Assembly: GCA_964483805.1 (NCBI GenBank)
Contig: CAZADH010000076.1
Span: 1 to 22,780, forward strand
Reading direction: 5' to 3'
From: CAZADH01 sp964483805
Lineage (GTDB): Bacteria; Muiribacteriota; Ozemobacteria; Ozemobacterales; Ozemobacteraceae
Length of the DNA stretch: 22,780 nucleotides
Positions 1-7,905 of the stretch are shown in pieces. The translations under genes and the position numbers were made by a program. The stretch's first letter is position 1. Every line of letters starts with the position of its first letter. The notes beneath the pieces are model-generated. The model was not told where the DNA came from. It did no database searches and saw nothing but the letters and a program-made list of their open reading frames with translations.

Positions 1-1
1 C

Positions 2-100
2 AAACGCACCGGCCGCGCCGTCTATGGCGGGCGCCATATTCTCGAGTATGTCGAGCAACTCGGTGGCGGGTCACGTAAATACGATGTAGTGACATGCTGA
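2..100 (+). CDS. C-terminal fragment of an unrecognised protein
   Basis: The left edge cuts an open frame that reads 32 residues and stops at TGA 98-100. The visible part contains GRAVYGGRHILEYVEQLGGG and ends in KYDVVTC. I do not recognise the family and assign no function. The reading is plausible because it has no internal stop, lies on the same strand as rsmE, and has balanced composition with mixed charged and hydrophobic residues. The two other forward frames stop within the same stretch. A small palindrome (114-126) follows the stop but has no T-tract. Confidence 0.5.
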   Translation, partial: KRTGRAVYGGRHILEYVEQLGGGSRKYDVVTC

Positions 101-159
101 CCCGGTCGCGAAACCGGCGACGCCGGCAAGGTCGGGGAAACCGGGGGCAGCCACCTTTC

Positions 160-211
160 TGCAATGAGGTCATACGTCCCCGAATTCGCGTTGAGTCGTA
201 CGTCCCCGAAA
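160..211 (-). repeat. Two tandem ~26-base units, mobile-element-like
   Basis: GTCATACGTCCCCGAA (169-184) recurs as GTCGTACGTCCCCGAA (195-210), with one mismatch and exactly 26 bases between starts. Read on the minus strand, each unit is TTCGGGGACGTA(C/T)GAC. From memory, tandem units starting TTCGGGGAC with similar spacing border Y1-transposase (RAYT or IS200-like) loci in many bacteria, so these may be a fossil end of such an element; that link is inference. No transposase is present in the window. The repeats end only five bases before the preferred rsmE start. Confidence 0.6.
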
Positions 212-214
212 CTC

Positions 215-928
215 ATGAACCTGATTCTTCTGACCGACGCTGATTTCGTCGCGGCCGACCGCGTGCGCCTGACCGGGCGCCGGCTCGACCACGTGCGCGA
301 GTTTCTGCGGCCCGAGGTCGGGCGCGAACTGCAGGTCGGCGTGCTCAACGGGCGCATCGGTCGGGGCCGGGTCGAGCGCCTGGATGAATCCGCTCTCGAG
401 TTGACGATCACGCTCGAACGCGACCCGCCGCCGCCGTTGCCGGTGACGCTCGTGCTGGCGCTGCCGCGCCCCCCGGTCATGGATCGCTCGATCGCCGCGA
501 TCGCGTCGCTCGGCATCAAGGAGATCATCCTGCTCAAGAGTTGGCGGGTCGAAAAACAGTATTGGCAGAGTCCGCGCCTGAGGCCCGAGAACCTGCACCA
601 GCAGTTGATTCTCGGCCTCGAGCAGTCGGTCGACACCGTGTTGCCCACCATCCGCTCGTGTCACTACTTCAACCAGTTCATCACCGACGAGGCGCCGCCG
701 CTGCTCGCACGTGGACCGGGCATCGTGGCCACGCCCGAGGGGCGACCGGCGCGAGAGCTGGCCGGTTCATCCCCGCGCAGCCTGATCATCGGCCCCGAAG
801 GCGGATTCATCCCGGACGAGGTCGAGGCATTGGTGCGCGTCGGTTTCACCGCGACGAGCGTCGGTCCACGTATCCTGCGCGTCGAGACCGCGATCCCGTA
901 TCTCGTCGCCCGCTTCTTCGGCGACTGA
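215..928 (+). CDS. rsmE: 16S rRNA (uracil1498-N3)-methyltransferase RsmE
   Basis: RsmE uses S-adenosylmethionine to methylate N3 of U1498 in 16S rRNA, in the cytoplasm on the assembled 30S subunit. The 237-residue product has the usual length and the two-part layout: an N-terminal PUA-like beta-barrel (about 1-70) and a C-terminal SPOUT methyltransferase fold. The knotted cofactor site is plain near the end, with SLIIGPEGGF followed by GPRILRVETA. I chose the ATG at 215 because MNLILL is how many RsmE proteins begin. An in-frame ATG at 164 would add 17 residues translated from the repeat units. Neither start has a clear Shine-Dalgarno sequence. The upstream DNA looks like mobile-element debris, so the original leader may have been replaced. 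Confidence 0.93.
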   Translation: MNLILLTDADFVAADRVRLTGRRLDHVREFLRPEVGRELQVGVLNGRIGRGRVERLDESALELTITLERDPPPPLPVTLVLALPRPPVMDRSIAAIASLGIKEIILLKSWRVEKQYWQSPRLRPENLHQQLILGLEQSVDTVLPTIRSCHYFNQFITDEAPPLLARGPGIVATPEGRPARELAGSSPRSLIIGPEGGFIPDEVEALVRVGFTATSVGPRILRVETAIPYLVARFFGD

Positions 929-1018
929 CGACGGGCGCCGAGAACACACCCACAGGCGAAACGGGGGGGTACCCCGCATTTTCGTCGCGCGGGCGGGTGC
1001 CTTCTGGAGGCATCGGAC

Positions 1019-1048
1019 TTGCGTTCACCGGCTCCGTTCAGGTATTGT
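1019..1048 (+). promoter_or_regulatory. Candidate sigma70-type promoter
   Basis: TTGCGT (1019-1024) and TATTGT (1043-1048) are separated by 18 bases. Each matches four of six consensus positions. It lies in the 203-base gap after rsmE and would drive the small membrane-protein gene at 1132 and probably dnaE. This is a pattern match only. Confidence 0.35.
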
Positions 1049-1131
1049 GGTCGGCGTGGTGACAGCACCGGCGGTTGTCCATTGTACCGAAGCCGGTGCG
1101 GAGAGTTCTGGGGCGATCGGGGAGTGGAACC

Positions 1132-1560
1132 ATGAATCTGACCAGCAGTGCCAGTGTGCCGGCAGCCAGCGCGATGCATCGTACCGGCGGGATTGTCGCC
1201 ATTCTGCTCTTGATCTTGGTGGTCGGCGGCGTCGCCGGCATGTATTACGCCTATCAACAGCATCTGCCCAATTATTACCTGATTCTCTACGACGGCAAGT
1301 TCGTGCGTTATCTCGATGTGCCGCCGTTCTCGAAGCGGCTCGGCCCGGCATCGGACGACAAAAAGGGTGAGTGCATGCTCGAGATCAACATCACCAGCGA
1401 ACAATCGAACGCGTTTCTCGTCGAATACTGCAAGAAGAAGGGGTTCGTCTTCAAATCCGACGAGAAAGGGTTCACCATCGACGTGGCGCCTGACTACGTC
1501 ATCAAGGGCACATACAAAGGGCAACAACTGTCGTTAAAATGGAAGCCGACGCTGCCGTGA
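1132..1560 (+). CDS. Small membrane-anchored protein of unknown function
   Basis: I do not recognise this 142-residue protein. It has a short polar N-terminus, one strong transmembrane segment (about 20-40, GIVAILLLILVVGGVAGMYY), then a ~100-residue soluble region beginning with tyrosines (LPNYYLILYDGKFVRYL) and rich in lysine. The probable topology is N-in with the C-terminal domain outside the cytoplasm (inference). The soluble part contains two cysteines (GECMLEI and EYCKKKG) that could pair in the periplasm. The ATG at 1132 has GGGGAG seven bases upstream. An in-frame start at 1075 would add 19 residues without a comparable ribosome-binding site. It ends 29 bases before dnaE and is probably cotranscribed with it. 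Confidence 0.75.
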   Translation: MNLTSSASVPAASAMHRTGGIVAILLLILVVGGVAGMYYAYQQHLPNYYLILYDGKFVRYLDVPPFSKRLGPASDDKKGECMLEINITSEQSNAFLVEYCKKKGFVFKSDEKGFTIDVAPDYVIKGTYKGQQLSLKWKPTLP

Positions 1561-1589
1561 GACCCGTTGTGTCGACCCCACGCTGACCT

Positions 1590-4500
1590 ATGCCGCACCG
1601 CAGTAACTTCGTGCACCTGCACGTGCACAGCTCGTACAGCCTGCTCGATGGTGCGGCCACGATCAAAGACCTGGTCAGCGCGGCGCGGGAGTTTCGCATG
1701 CCGTCGCTCGCCATCACCGACCACGGCAACATGTTCGGGGCCATCGAGTTCTACGGGCTGGCCATCAAGAAGGGCGTGAAACCGATCATCGGCATCGAGG
1801 CCTACCTGTCGCCGACCGGCCGCACCAACAAGAACGACCGCAGCAACAACCACCTCGTGCTTCTGGCCATGAACAAGACGGGGTACAATAACCTGATGAA
1901 GCTGTCGTCGCTGGCCTACAGCGAGGGCTTCTATTACCGGCCGCGCGTCGACTACGAACTGCTCGAGAAATACCACGAGGGCGTGCTGGCCCTGGGCGCC
2001 TGCCTGCAGGGCGAGGTGCCGCAGTTATTGTTACAAGGTAAATACGACGACGCGGCCAAGGCGGCGCGGCGGTATCAAGACATTTTTGGCCGCGACAACT
2101 TCTACCTCGAGGTGCAGAACCACGGTCTGGCCGACCAGATCACGGTGTTGCCGCGCATCGTCGATCTCGCGCGCCGCCTCGAGATTCCGCTGGTCGCGAC
2201 CAACGACAGTCATTACCTGCGGGTCGAAGACGCCGAAGCACACGATGTATTGCTGGCGATGCAGTCGCAGACCACGTTGTCTGACCCGAACCGCTGGCGC
2301 TTTGGCTCGAACGAGTTCTATTTCAAATCGGGCCCCGAGATGGCGCAGTTGTTTGCCGAGCTGCCCGACGCGATCACCAACACCTTGCGCGTCGCCGACA
2401 AGTGCAACGTGCAACTCAAGCTCGGCGGCATCATCCTGCCGAATTTCGAGAAACCGGCCGGCAAAACCGGCGACAGTTACCTCGCCGAGTTGTGCGAGGA
2501 GGCATTGAAGCGGCGTTACCCCGAGACGACCCCGCAGATCCGCGAGCGCCTCGAGACCGAACTGGCCGTCATCAAGAAGATGGGGTTTGCCGATTACTTC
2601 CTGATCGTCTGGGATTTCTGCGACGCCGCCCGCAAAATGGGGGTGTCGGTCGGTCCGGGCCGCGGTTCGGCCGCCGGCAGCATCGTTTCATATCTGCTGC
2701 GGATCACCGACATCGACCCGTTGCCCTACGATCTGCTGTTCGAGCGCTTTCTCAACCCTGACCGCATCTCGATGCCCGATATCGACATCGATTTTTCCGA
2801 CGAGCACCGGCACAAGGTCATCGAATACGTTGTCAATAAGTACGGTGCCGAGCGCGTCTCGCAGATCATCACCTTCAACAGCATTCAGGCAAAATCGGCA
2901 ATTCGCGACGTCGGTCGCGTGCTCGAACGCGACATCGCCGAAGTGAACAACATCGCCAAGCTGATTCCCGAAAAGCCGGGCACACACCTGAAGAAGGTCG
3001 TCGACACCGTGCCCGAGTTGAAGGCCATGTCGGAAAGCCCCGACGACAAGCTGCGCCTGTGGTGGCGGGTCGCCTCGACCGTCGACGGCCTGATGCGGCA
3101 CACCGGCATCCACGCGGCCGGTGTCGTCATCTCGCGCGATCCGATCGGTGACGTCGTCCCGCTCTACCGCGATAAATCGGGCGCGATCATCACGCAATAC
3201 GAGAAGAACGCGATCGAGAAGATCGGCCTGCTCAAAATGGACTTCCTCGGGCTCAAGACGCTGTCGATCATCGACCGCGCGCTGGCGATGATCAAAGAGA
3301 CCACGGGGCAGGCGCCCGATCTCGACAACCTGCCGCTCGACGACAAGAAAACCTACGAACTGCTCGCCGAGGGCATCACGCTCGGGGTGTTCCAACTCGA
3401 ATCGGAAGGCATGCGCAGTCTGCTGGTGCGCCTGCAACCCACGGTGTTCGAAGACATCATCGCCCTGCTCGCCATGTACCGCCCGGGTCCGCTCAATTCG
3501 GGCATGGTCGACGATTTCGTCGAGCGCAAACATGGCCGCACCCGGGTGGTCTACCCGCACGCCGACCTCGAGCCGGTATTGAAAGATACATACGGCGTAT
3601 TTCTGTATCAAGAGCAATGCATGCGCACCGCCAACGTGCTGGCCAACTTCACCATGGCGCAAGCCGACCAACTGCGCAAGGCCATGGCCAAGAAGATCGC
3701 CGACGAGATGGACCGACTGAGCATTCTCTTCGTCGATGGGGCGGTCAAACGGGGTATTCCCGGCGAACAGGCCAAGGGCATCTTCGATCTGATGGCGGGT
3801 TTTGCCGAGTACGGCTTCAACAAGTCGCATTCGGCGGCGTACGCGCTGGTCACCTACCGCACCGCCTGGTTGAAGGCGCACTATCCGATCGAGTTCATGG
3901 CGGCCGTGTTGACCTCAGAAATCAACGACACCGACAAGCTCGCCGAGTTCATGGGTGAGTGTCGCGATCGCCAGATCCCGGTGTTGCCGCCCGACATCAA
4001 TCACAGCCGGGGTGCCTTCTGGGTCGAGAACGGCCAGGTCCGTTACGGGCTTTCGGGAATCAAGGGCGTCGGCAGCAGCGCCATCGAGTCGATCGTGGCA
4101 ACGCGCACGACCGACGGACCGTTCCGCACCCTGACCGATTTCACCCGGCGCGTCGATCTGCGCCTGGTCAACTCCCGCGTGCTCGAGGCGTTGGCCAAAG
4201 CGGGCGCGATGGATTCACTCAAACTGCATCGCAGCCAGTTGCTGGCCATGATTCCCGAGGCGCTCCGCCAGGGCCAGCAAGCGCAAAAAGAGAAAGAGAC
4301 GGGGCAGGCGACGTTTCTCGATCTGCTCGGGGCCGACGAACGCGACGACTTCGGCGACAACGAACTGGCGATTCCACCGATCCCCGAAATGGCCCCGCGC
4401 GACCGCCTGGCCGCCGAAAAGGAGGCGCTCGGCCTCTATTTGTCGGGGAATCCGTTCAACGAGGTCGCCCGCCTGGCGCGGTTGTTCTCGACGCAAACCC

Positions 4501-5084
4501 TCAAAGAACTGGGCAAGCGGGCGGCGGGCACCCGACAACGTATTGCCGGATTATTGATCAACCAGAAGCGGCACGTCACCAAACGCGGTGACACCATGGT
4601 GTTTGCCAACATCGAGGCCGACGGCTTCACCATCGATTTCTCGGTGTTTTCCGACAAGCTGGCGACAGTCGGCGCCAAGTTGATCGTCGATCAGCCGCTG
4701 TTTATGCTGGTCACCGCCGAGATGAACGACGAACGGGTCCGGGTGAACGCCGAAGAGATCTACTCGATCGACGATCTCAACGCCCAGGGGTTCTCACGTC
4801 TCGAGCTATTCATTCCGCCCGACAAGGCCCAGCGCGAGGTCTACCAGCAACTGCACGCGCTGATCAAGGCGTTTCCCGGCATCTGTCCGTTCACCATCAA
4901 CCTGCGCCTCGAGTCGGGCGAGCGGGTCACGCTGAAGCCGCCGGCGCAGCAGCAGGTGCGCCTCTGCAATGAGTTCATCGTCGGCTGGGAGGAGATCTGC
5001 GGCGCCCGTTCGGTGACCGCGTCATTCCCCGGCCTGCCGCCCGAGCGCCCGAAACGCCATCGTCAGCAATGGAACGCCGCATGA
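1590..5084 (+). CDS. dnaE: DNA polymerase III alpha subunit
   Basis: DnaE is the replicative polymerase of the C-family holoenzyme. The 1164-residue product matches E. coli-type DnaE in length and domain order. The N-terminal PHP domain starts at once (HLHVHSSYSLLDG, about 9-21), with TDHGNM, EAYLS, ALGAC and ATNDSH. The palm and fingers follow, with VGPGRGSAAGS, the catalytic PDIDIDF motif (Asp397, 399, 401) and Asp551 in KMDFLGLKT. Next are a helix-hairpin-helix region (GLSGIKGVGSS) and an OB fold (IAGLLINQKRHVTKRGDTM). The usual SGHP near residue 950 reads SGNP. The start is fixed by the PHP motif, although the ribosome-binding site is weak. The gene stops 52 bases before the next CDS. The PHP metal ligands look intact, unlike E. 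coli DnaE. Confidence 0.97.
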   Translation: MPHRSNFVHLHVHSSYSLLDGAATIKDLVSAAREFRMPSLAITDHGNMFGAIEFYGLAIKKGVKPIIGIEAYLSPTGRTNKNDRSNNHLVLLAMNKTGYNNLMKLSSLAYSEGFYYRPRVDYELLEKYHEGVLALGACLQGEVPQLLLQGKYDDAAKAARRYQDIFGRDNFYLEVQNHGLADQITVLPRIVDLARRLEIPLVATNDSHYLRVEDAEAHDVLLAMQSQTTLSDPNRWRFGSNEFYFKSGPEMAQLFAELPDAITNTLRVADKCNVQLKLGGIILPNFEKPAGKTGDSYLAELCEEALKRRYPETTPQIRERLETELAVIKKMGFADYFLIVWDFCDAARKMGVSVGPGRGSAAGSIVSYLLRITDIDPLPYDLLFERFLNPDRISMPDIDIDFSDEHRHKVIEYVVNKYGAERVSQIITFNSIQAKSAIRDVGRVLERDIAEVNNIAKLIPEKPGTHLKKVVDTVPELKAMSESPDDKLRLWWRVASTVDGLMRHTGIHAAGVVISRDPIGDVVPLYRDKSGAIITQYEKNAIEKIGLLKMDFLGLKTLSIIDRALAMIKETTGQAPDLDNLPLDDKKTYELLAEGITLGVFQLESEGMRSLLVRLQPTVFEDIIALLAMYRPGPLNSGMVDDFVERKHGRTRVVYPHADLEPVLKDTYGVFLYQEQCMRTANVLANFTMAQADQLRKAMAKKIADEMDRLSILFVDGAVKRGIPGEQAKGIFDLMAGFAEYGFNKSHSAAYALVTYRTAWLKAHYPIEFMAAVLTSEINDTDKLAEFMGECRDRQIPVLPPDINHSRGAFWVENGQVRYGLSGIKGVGSSAIESIVATRTTDGPFRTLTDFTRRVDLRLVNSRVLEALAKAGAMDSLKLHRSQLLAMIPEALRQGQQAQKEKETGQATFLDLLGADERDDFGDNELAIPPIPEMAPRDRLAAEKEALGLYLSGNPFNEVARLARLFSTQTLKELGKRAAGTRQRIAGLLINQKRHVTKRGDTMVFANIEADGFTIDFSVFSDKLATVGAKLIVDQPLFMLVTAEMNDERVRVNAEEIYSIDDLNAQGFSRLELFIPPDKAQREVYQQLHALIKAFPGICPFTINLRLESGERVTLKPPAQQQVRLCNEFIVGWEEICGARSVTASFPGLPPERPKRHRQQWNAA

Positions 5085-5128
5085 ATTGTATTGTCATTGT
5101 ATGTCATATTTCTTCAGTCACCGAGAGG
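5085..5128 (+). promoter_or_regulatory. AT-rich leader: paired ATTGTAT words and a ribosome-binding site
   Basis: Between dnaE and the outer-membrane protein gene, base composition turns AT-rich for about 30 bases. ATTGTAT occurs at 5085-5091 and again at 5096-5102, 11 bases apart, which is one DNA helical turn. GAGAGG at 5123-5128 is a good ribosome-binding site eight bases before the ATG at 5137. I could not fit a convincing -35/-10 pair. The paired words could be a regulator site or further copies of the dispersed TGTATT word described separately. Confidence 0.35.
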
Positions 5129-5136
5129 TTCTTTGC

Positions 5137-7899
5137 ATGACCGCGCTTTGTTTTTCCCCCGCCTGCCGGTTGATCCGCGCATTTCTCGTGGTGCTGCTGA
5201 TTCTGTCGGCCCGAGCGGCGCCGGCCGTCGAACTCGACGACATCTACCGCCTCGACGGCGACTACCGGGTCTTGCGCTCGACCGGCCTGAAAATCTACTA
5301 TCCGGCGCGCATCGAAGCGGCACTGCCGCGTATCGAAGCTTCGTTTCAGGCTGCACGCGCGCGCCTGCGCACCTGGTTCCCCGATGTCGACAACCTCGAG
5401 GTGCCGGTCATTCTCACCGATCACGACGACCGTTCGACCGAGAACCTCGACCAGACGCTCGACCAACTGACCCTGGGACTGTTCGAAGAGACGCGGGCAC
5501 TGTCGACGCGGGGATACACGCTCGAGCAGCGTTTCGGCATGCGCCTGGCCAACCTGCTGATCAACCGCCGCCTCGGCTCGGCAAAACCGGCGATCAAGCG
5601 GCGCATCGGCCTCCTGGTCACCCCGGCGTGGCTGATCGAGGGCCTCGCGACCTGGATGGGCGTGGGCAATGATTGCCAATTGCCGGCGCGCCTGGGCAGC
5701 ATGTGCGCCGCCGGCCGCTCGATCGAACAAGACACCCTCGATACTTACTTCGACCGCGAAGGCATCGAGCGCGACAACCTGCGGTTCATTGCTCGCGGGC
5801 TGATCAATTGCTGGGTCGAACGGGCCGGCCCCAAGGCGATTGGTGAGTTTCTCGCGGTCATGGGTTCGCGACCGCTCAACTTCGAAGGAGCGTTTTCGCG
5901 GGCGTTCGGGCAAGCCCTGACGCCGGCGGTCGGGTGGGGGCGTGAGCGGTTGCGCAACCAGTGCCATGCCTTCACAGCGGTCACGTCGGCCAAACCAGTT
6001 CCGCTGCGCGGTTTTGGCGGCGGCCGCTACTGGCAATCGTTTCACCGACTGCCCGGAGGCGGCGCGGTCTATGTCAGTTCGGCCCGTTATCGCGATGAGG
6101 TCTACGATCTGTGGCGCCACGAGCCAAACGGCCGCCATCGTACGTTGTTGCGCAATGTGCACCCGGTCATCTGGGTTGATCCGGCCGACGGCACGGTGTT
6201 GAGTTCGTGCTACGAAATGACCAGCCACCGTATGCGGCGCTTGAGCCTGTGGGCGATTCCGCCGGGCGGCAAAGCCCGGCGCCTGAGCGAGGAAGATGGC
6301 AGCTTCTATCCGCTGGCGCGCGCCGATCGCAGGTATTATTACCTGTTGAGCCGCCATGGGGTGACTTCATTGATGTCGATTCCCGAGACCGGCGCCGAGC
6401 GCGGCCGCACCGAGTTCGCCTGGCCGGCCGACGAGCGCCCCACCGACGTGGCCATCGACCCGGCGAAACGGCGCCTCGTGTTCGTTCGCCATGAGGGCGA
6501 CTCGGCCACCCTGCTCGCGGTGAACTGGGCCGACCCGACCAGCGCGCCAATGGCGCTGTTTGCCGCCTCCGGAACCATCCGCGCGCCCGAACTGCTCGGT
6601 GATGGCCGCATTGCCTTCCTCACCGGGTCCCTGGTCGAACCCCCGAAACTGGTGCGACTCGATGCGGGGAACGGCCGTCTCGAGACCCTGGCCCGGCTGC
6701 CCGGTGGCATTTGGGATTTTTCGCCGCTCTCGGCCCCCGGATCATCGGTCTTGACCACGCTGGTCGACGGCGGTTTCGCGCCCGTCACGCTCGAGTGCAC
6801 GCCGCTCGAGACCACCATGGTGCCGGCCCCTGTCGCCACCGGATTTCGTTCATTGCCGCCGCTGCGCGGCACGGCTTATCGGCCGGAGTACCGCACCAGT
6901 TACTGGGTACCCCGCCTGGATCAGGATGCCCAGGGCACCCGCCTCGGCGTCTTCTCGTATCGTGCCGATACGCTCGACCGTAACCGCCTGGTGGTCAGCC
7001 CGACCTACGGTCTGCGCAGCCACGAGTTCGGCTACACGGCCAACTGGCAGATGCGCCTCGACCTGCTGCGTTTCAACCTCTCGGGTTACAACAACACCAT
7101 GCGACGTTCGTACCGCAGCGTCAGTTACTGGGAGAAGGCGCACACCTTCGACGCGTCGATCGGGTATCCGCTCGATCTTGCCACCACCTTGACCGCTGGA
7201 TTGTCGCAGTCCACACGACGTATTGCCAAGGGTCCCGACGACGGCGGACAAGGCCCTCTGCCGACCACCGGCCGCGACAATGCGACATACATTGTATTGC
7301 GTCGTGATACCCGCCGCACCGAGCCGTTGACCGATATCTTTCCCCGCAAAGGCCGCACCATCGACGCGTGGTGGCGGAAGGGTCTCACCCTCGGCGGCGG
7401 CGAGATGCTCTACACCAGTTACGGTCTGCGCTGGCTCGAACACTTCCCCCTCAACCGCCGGTTCGTCATGACCCTCCGAGGTGTTGCCGGCGAGGACGAC
7501 AAAGACGCCGACCTGCGCCGTCCCGAAGATCTCGCCGTCGGCGGACTCGACTGGCTGCGGGGTTACCCCGGTTCGGTGCGCTACGGCGACTCCATGCGGG
7601 CCGCTTCGGTCCATGTCGGTTGTCCGCTCGGCCTCACCATGACCCGCATGCATCCGCTGGTACAGCGCGAAATGCTGGTGGCGGAAGCGTTCTACGAACT
7701 CGGCGATGCCCGCTCCGATGGCCGCGGTTTCGATTTCGTTCGCGACTGGGGCCTCGAGTTGCGCATGAAGATTCTCGCGTTGCGACGGTTGCCGCTCATT
7801 CTGCGGTGGGGCGTCGCCTTCCCGCTCGGGCAACCGGGGTACGATCAACGGACCTATTTCGCCTTCAGCACCCCGAGTCTGAGCAGCCTGCTCGACTGA
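5137..7899 (+). CDS. Secreted protein: degenerate peptidase-MA-like domain, propeller-like region, Omp85-like outer-membrane barrel
   Basis: This is a 920-residue protein starting with a Sec signal peptide (RLIRAFLVVLLILSARAAPA, then VELDD). Residues ~30-290 resemble the peptidase_MA-like fold: WLIEGLATWMG (Trp165-Gly175) matches its WLxEGLA motif. The HExxH zinc site expected upstream is missing; the equivalent helix reads RLANLLINRR. Residues ~290-590 hold repeated beta segments of a TolB/PD40-like propeller (for example DGTVLSSCYEMTSHRMRRLSLWAI). The C-terminal third reads as amphipathic strands and contains LRGYPG (Arg808-Gly-Tyr), the loop-6 RGY motif of Omp85-superfamily barrels. The likely site is the outer membrane with a periplasmic N-terminal part; binding, transport or assembly roles are inference. 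The ATG at 5137 is chosen for its ribosome-binding site and signal peptide. It heads a five-gene unit; six bases separate it from the next gene. Confidence 0.8.
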   Translation: MTALCFSPACRLIRAFLVVLLILSARAAPAVELDDIYRLDGDYRVLRSTGLKIYYPARIEAALPRIEASFQAARARLRTWFPDVDNLEVPVILTDHDDRSTENLDQTLDQLTLGLFEETRALSTRGYTLEQRFGMRLANLLINRRLGSAKPAIKRRIGLLVTPAWLIEGLATWMGVGNDCQLPARLGSMCAAGRSIEQDTLDTYFDREGIERDNLRFIARGLINCWVERAGPKAIGEFLAVMGSRPLNFEGAFSRAFGQALTPAVGWGRERLRNQCHAFTAVTSAKPVPLRGFGGGRYWQSFHRLPGGGAVYVSSARYRDEVYDLWRHEPNGRHRTLLRNVHPVIWVDPADGTVLSSCYEMTSHRMRRLSLWAIPPGGKARRLSEEDGSFYPLARADRRYYYLLSRHGVTSLMSIPETGAERGRTEFAWPADERPTDVAIDPAKRRLVFVRHEGDSATLLAVNWADPTSAPMALFAASGTIRAPELLGDGRIAFLTGSLVEPPKLVRLDAGNGRLETLARLPGGIWDFSPLSAPGSSVLTTLVDGGFAPVTLECTPLETTMVPAPVATGFRSLPPLRGTAYRPEYRTSYWVPRLDQDAQGTRLGVFSYRADTLDRNRLVVSPTYGLRSHEFGYTANWQMRLDLLRFNLSGYNNTMRRSYRSVSYWEKAHTFDASIGYPLDLATTLTAGLSQSTRRIAKGPDDGGQGPLPTTGRDNATYIVLRRDTRRTEPLTDIFPRKGRTIDAWWRKGLTLGGGEMLYTSYGLRWLEHFPLNRRFVMTLRGVAGEDDKDADLRRPEDLAVGGLDWLRGYPGSVRYGDSMRAASVHVGCPLGLTMTRMHPLVQREMLVAEAFYELGDARSDGRGFDFVRDWGLELRMKILALRRLPLILRWGVAFPLGQPGYDQRTYFAFSTPSLSSLLD

Positions 7900-7905
7900 T
7901 CGATC

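Noticed and set aside
114..126. CCGGCG-A-CGCCGG palindrome after the first gene fragment as a terminator
   Set aside because: A one-base loop is not foldable as drawn and no T-tract follows.
164..214. Upstream ATG as the rsmE start
   Set aside because: The extra 17 residues are translated from repeat units, and family members begin at MNLILL; kept only as a minor possibility.
966..975. GGGGTACCCC palindrome after rsmE as a terminator
   Set aside because: The palindrome has no loop and no T-tract; it is likely chance in a G/C run.
2688..3881. A 397-codon minus-strand frame opposite dnaE
   Set aside because: It is the antisense shadow of the highly conserved polymerase core and has no recognisable domain.
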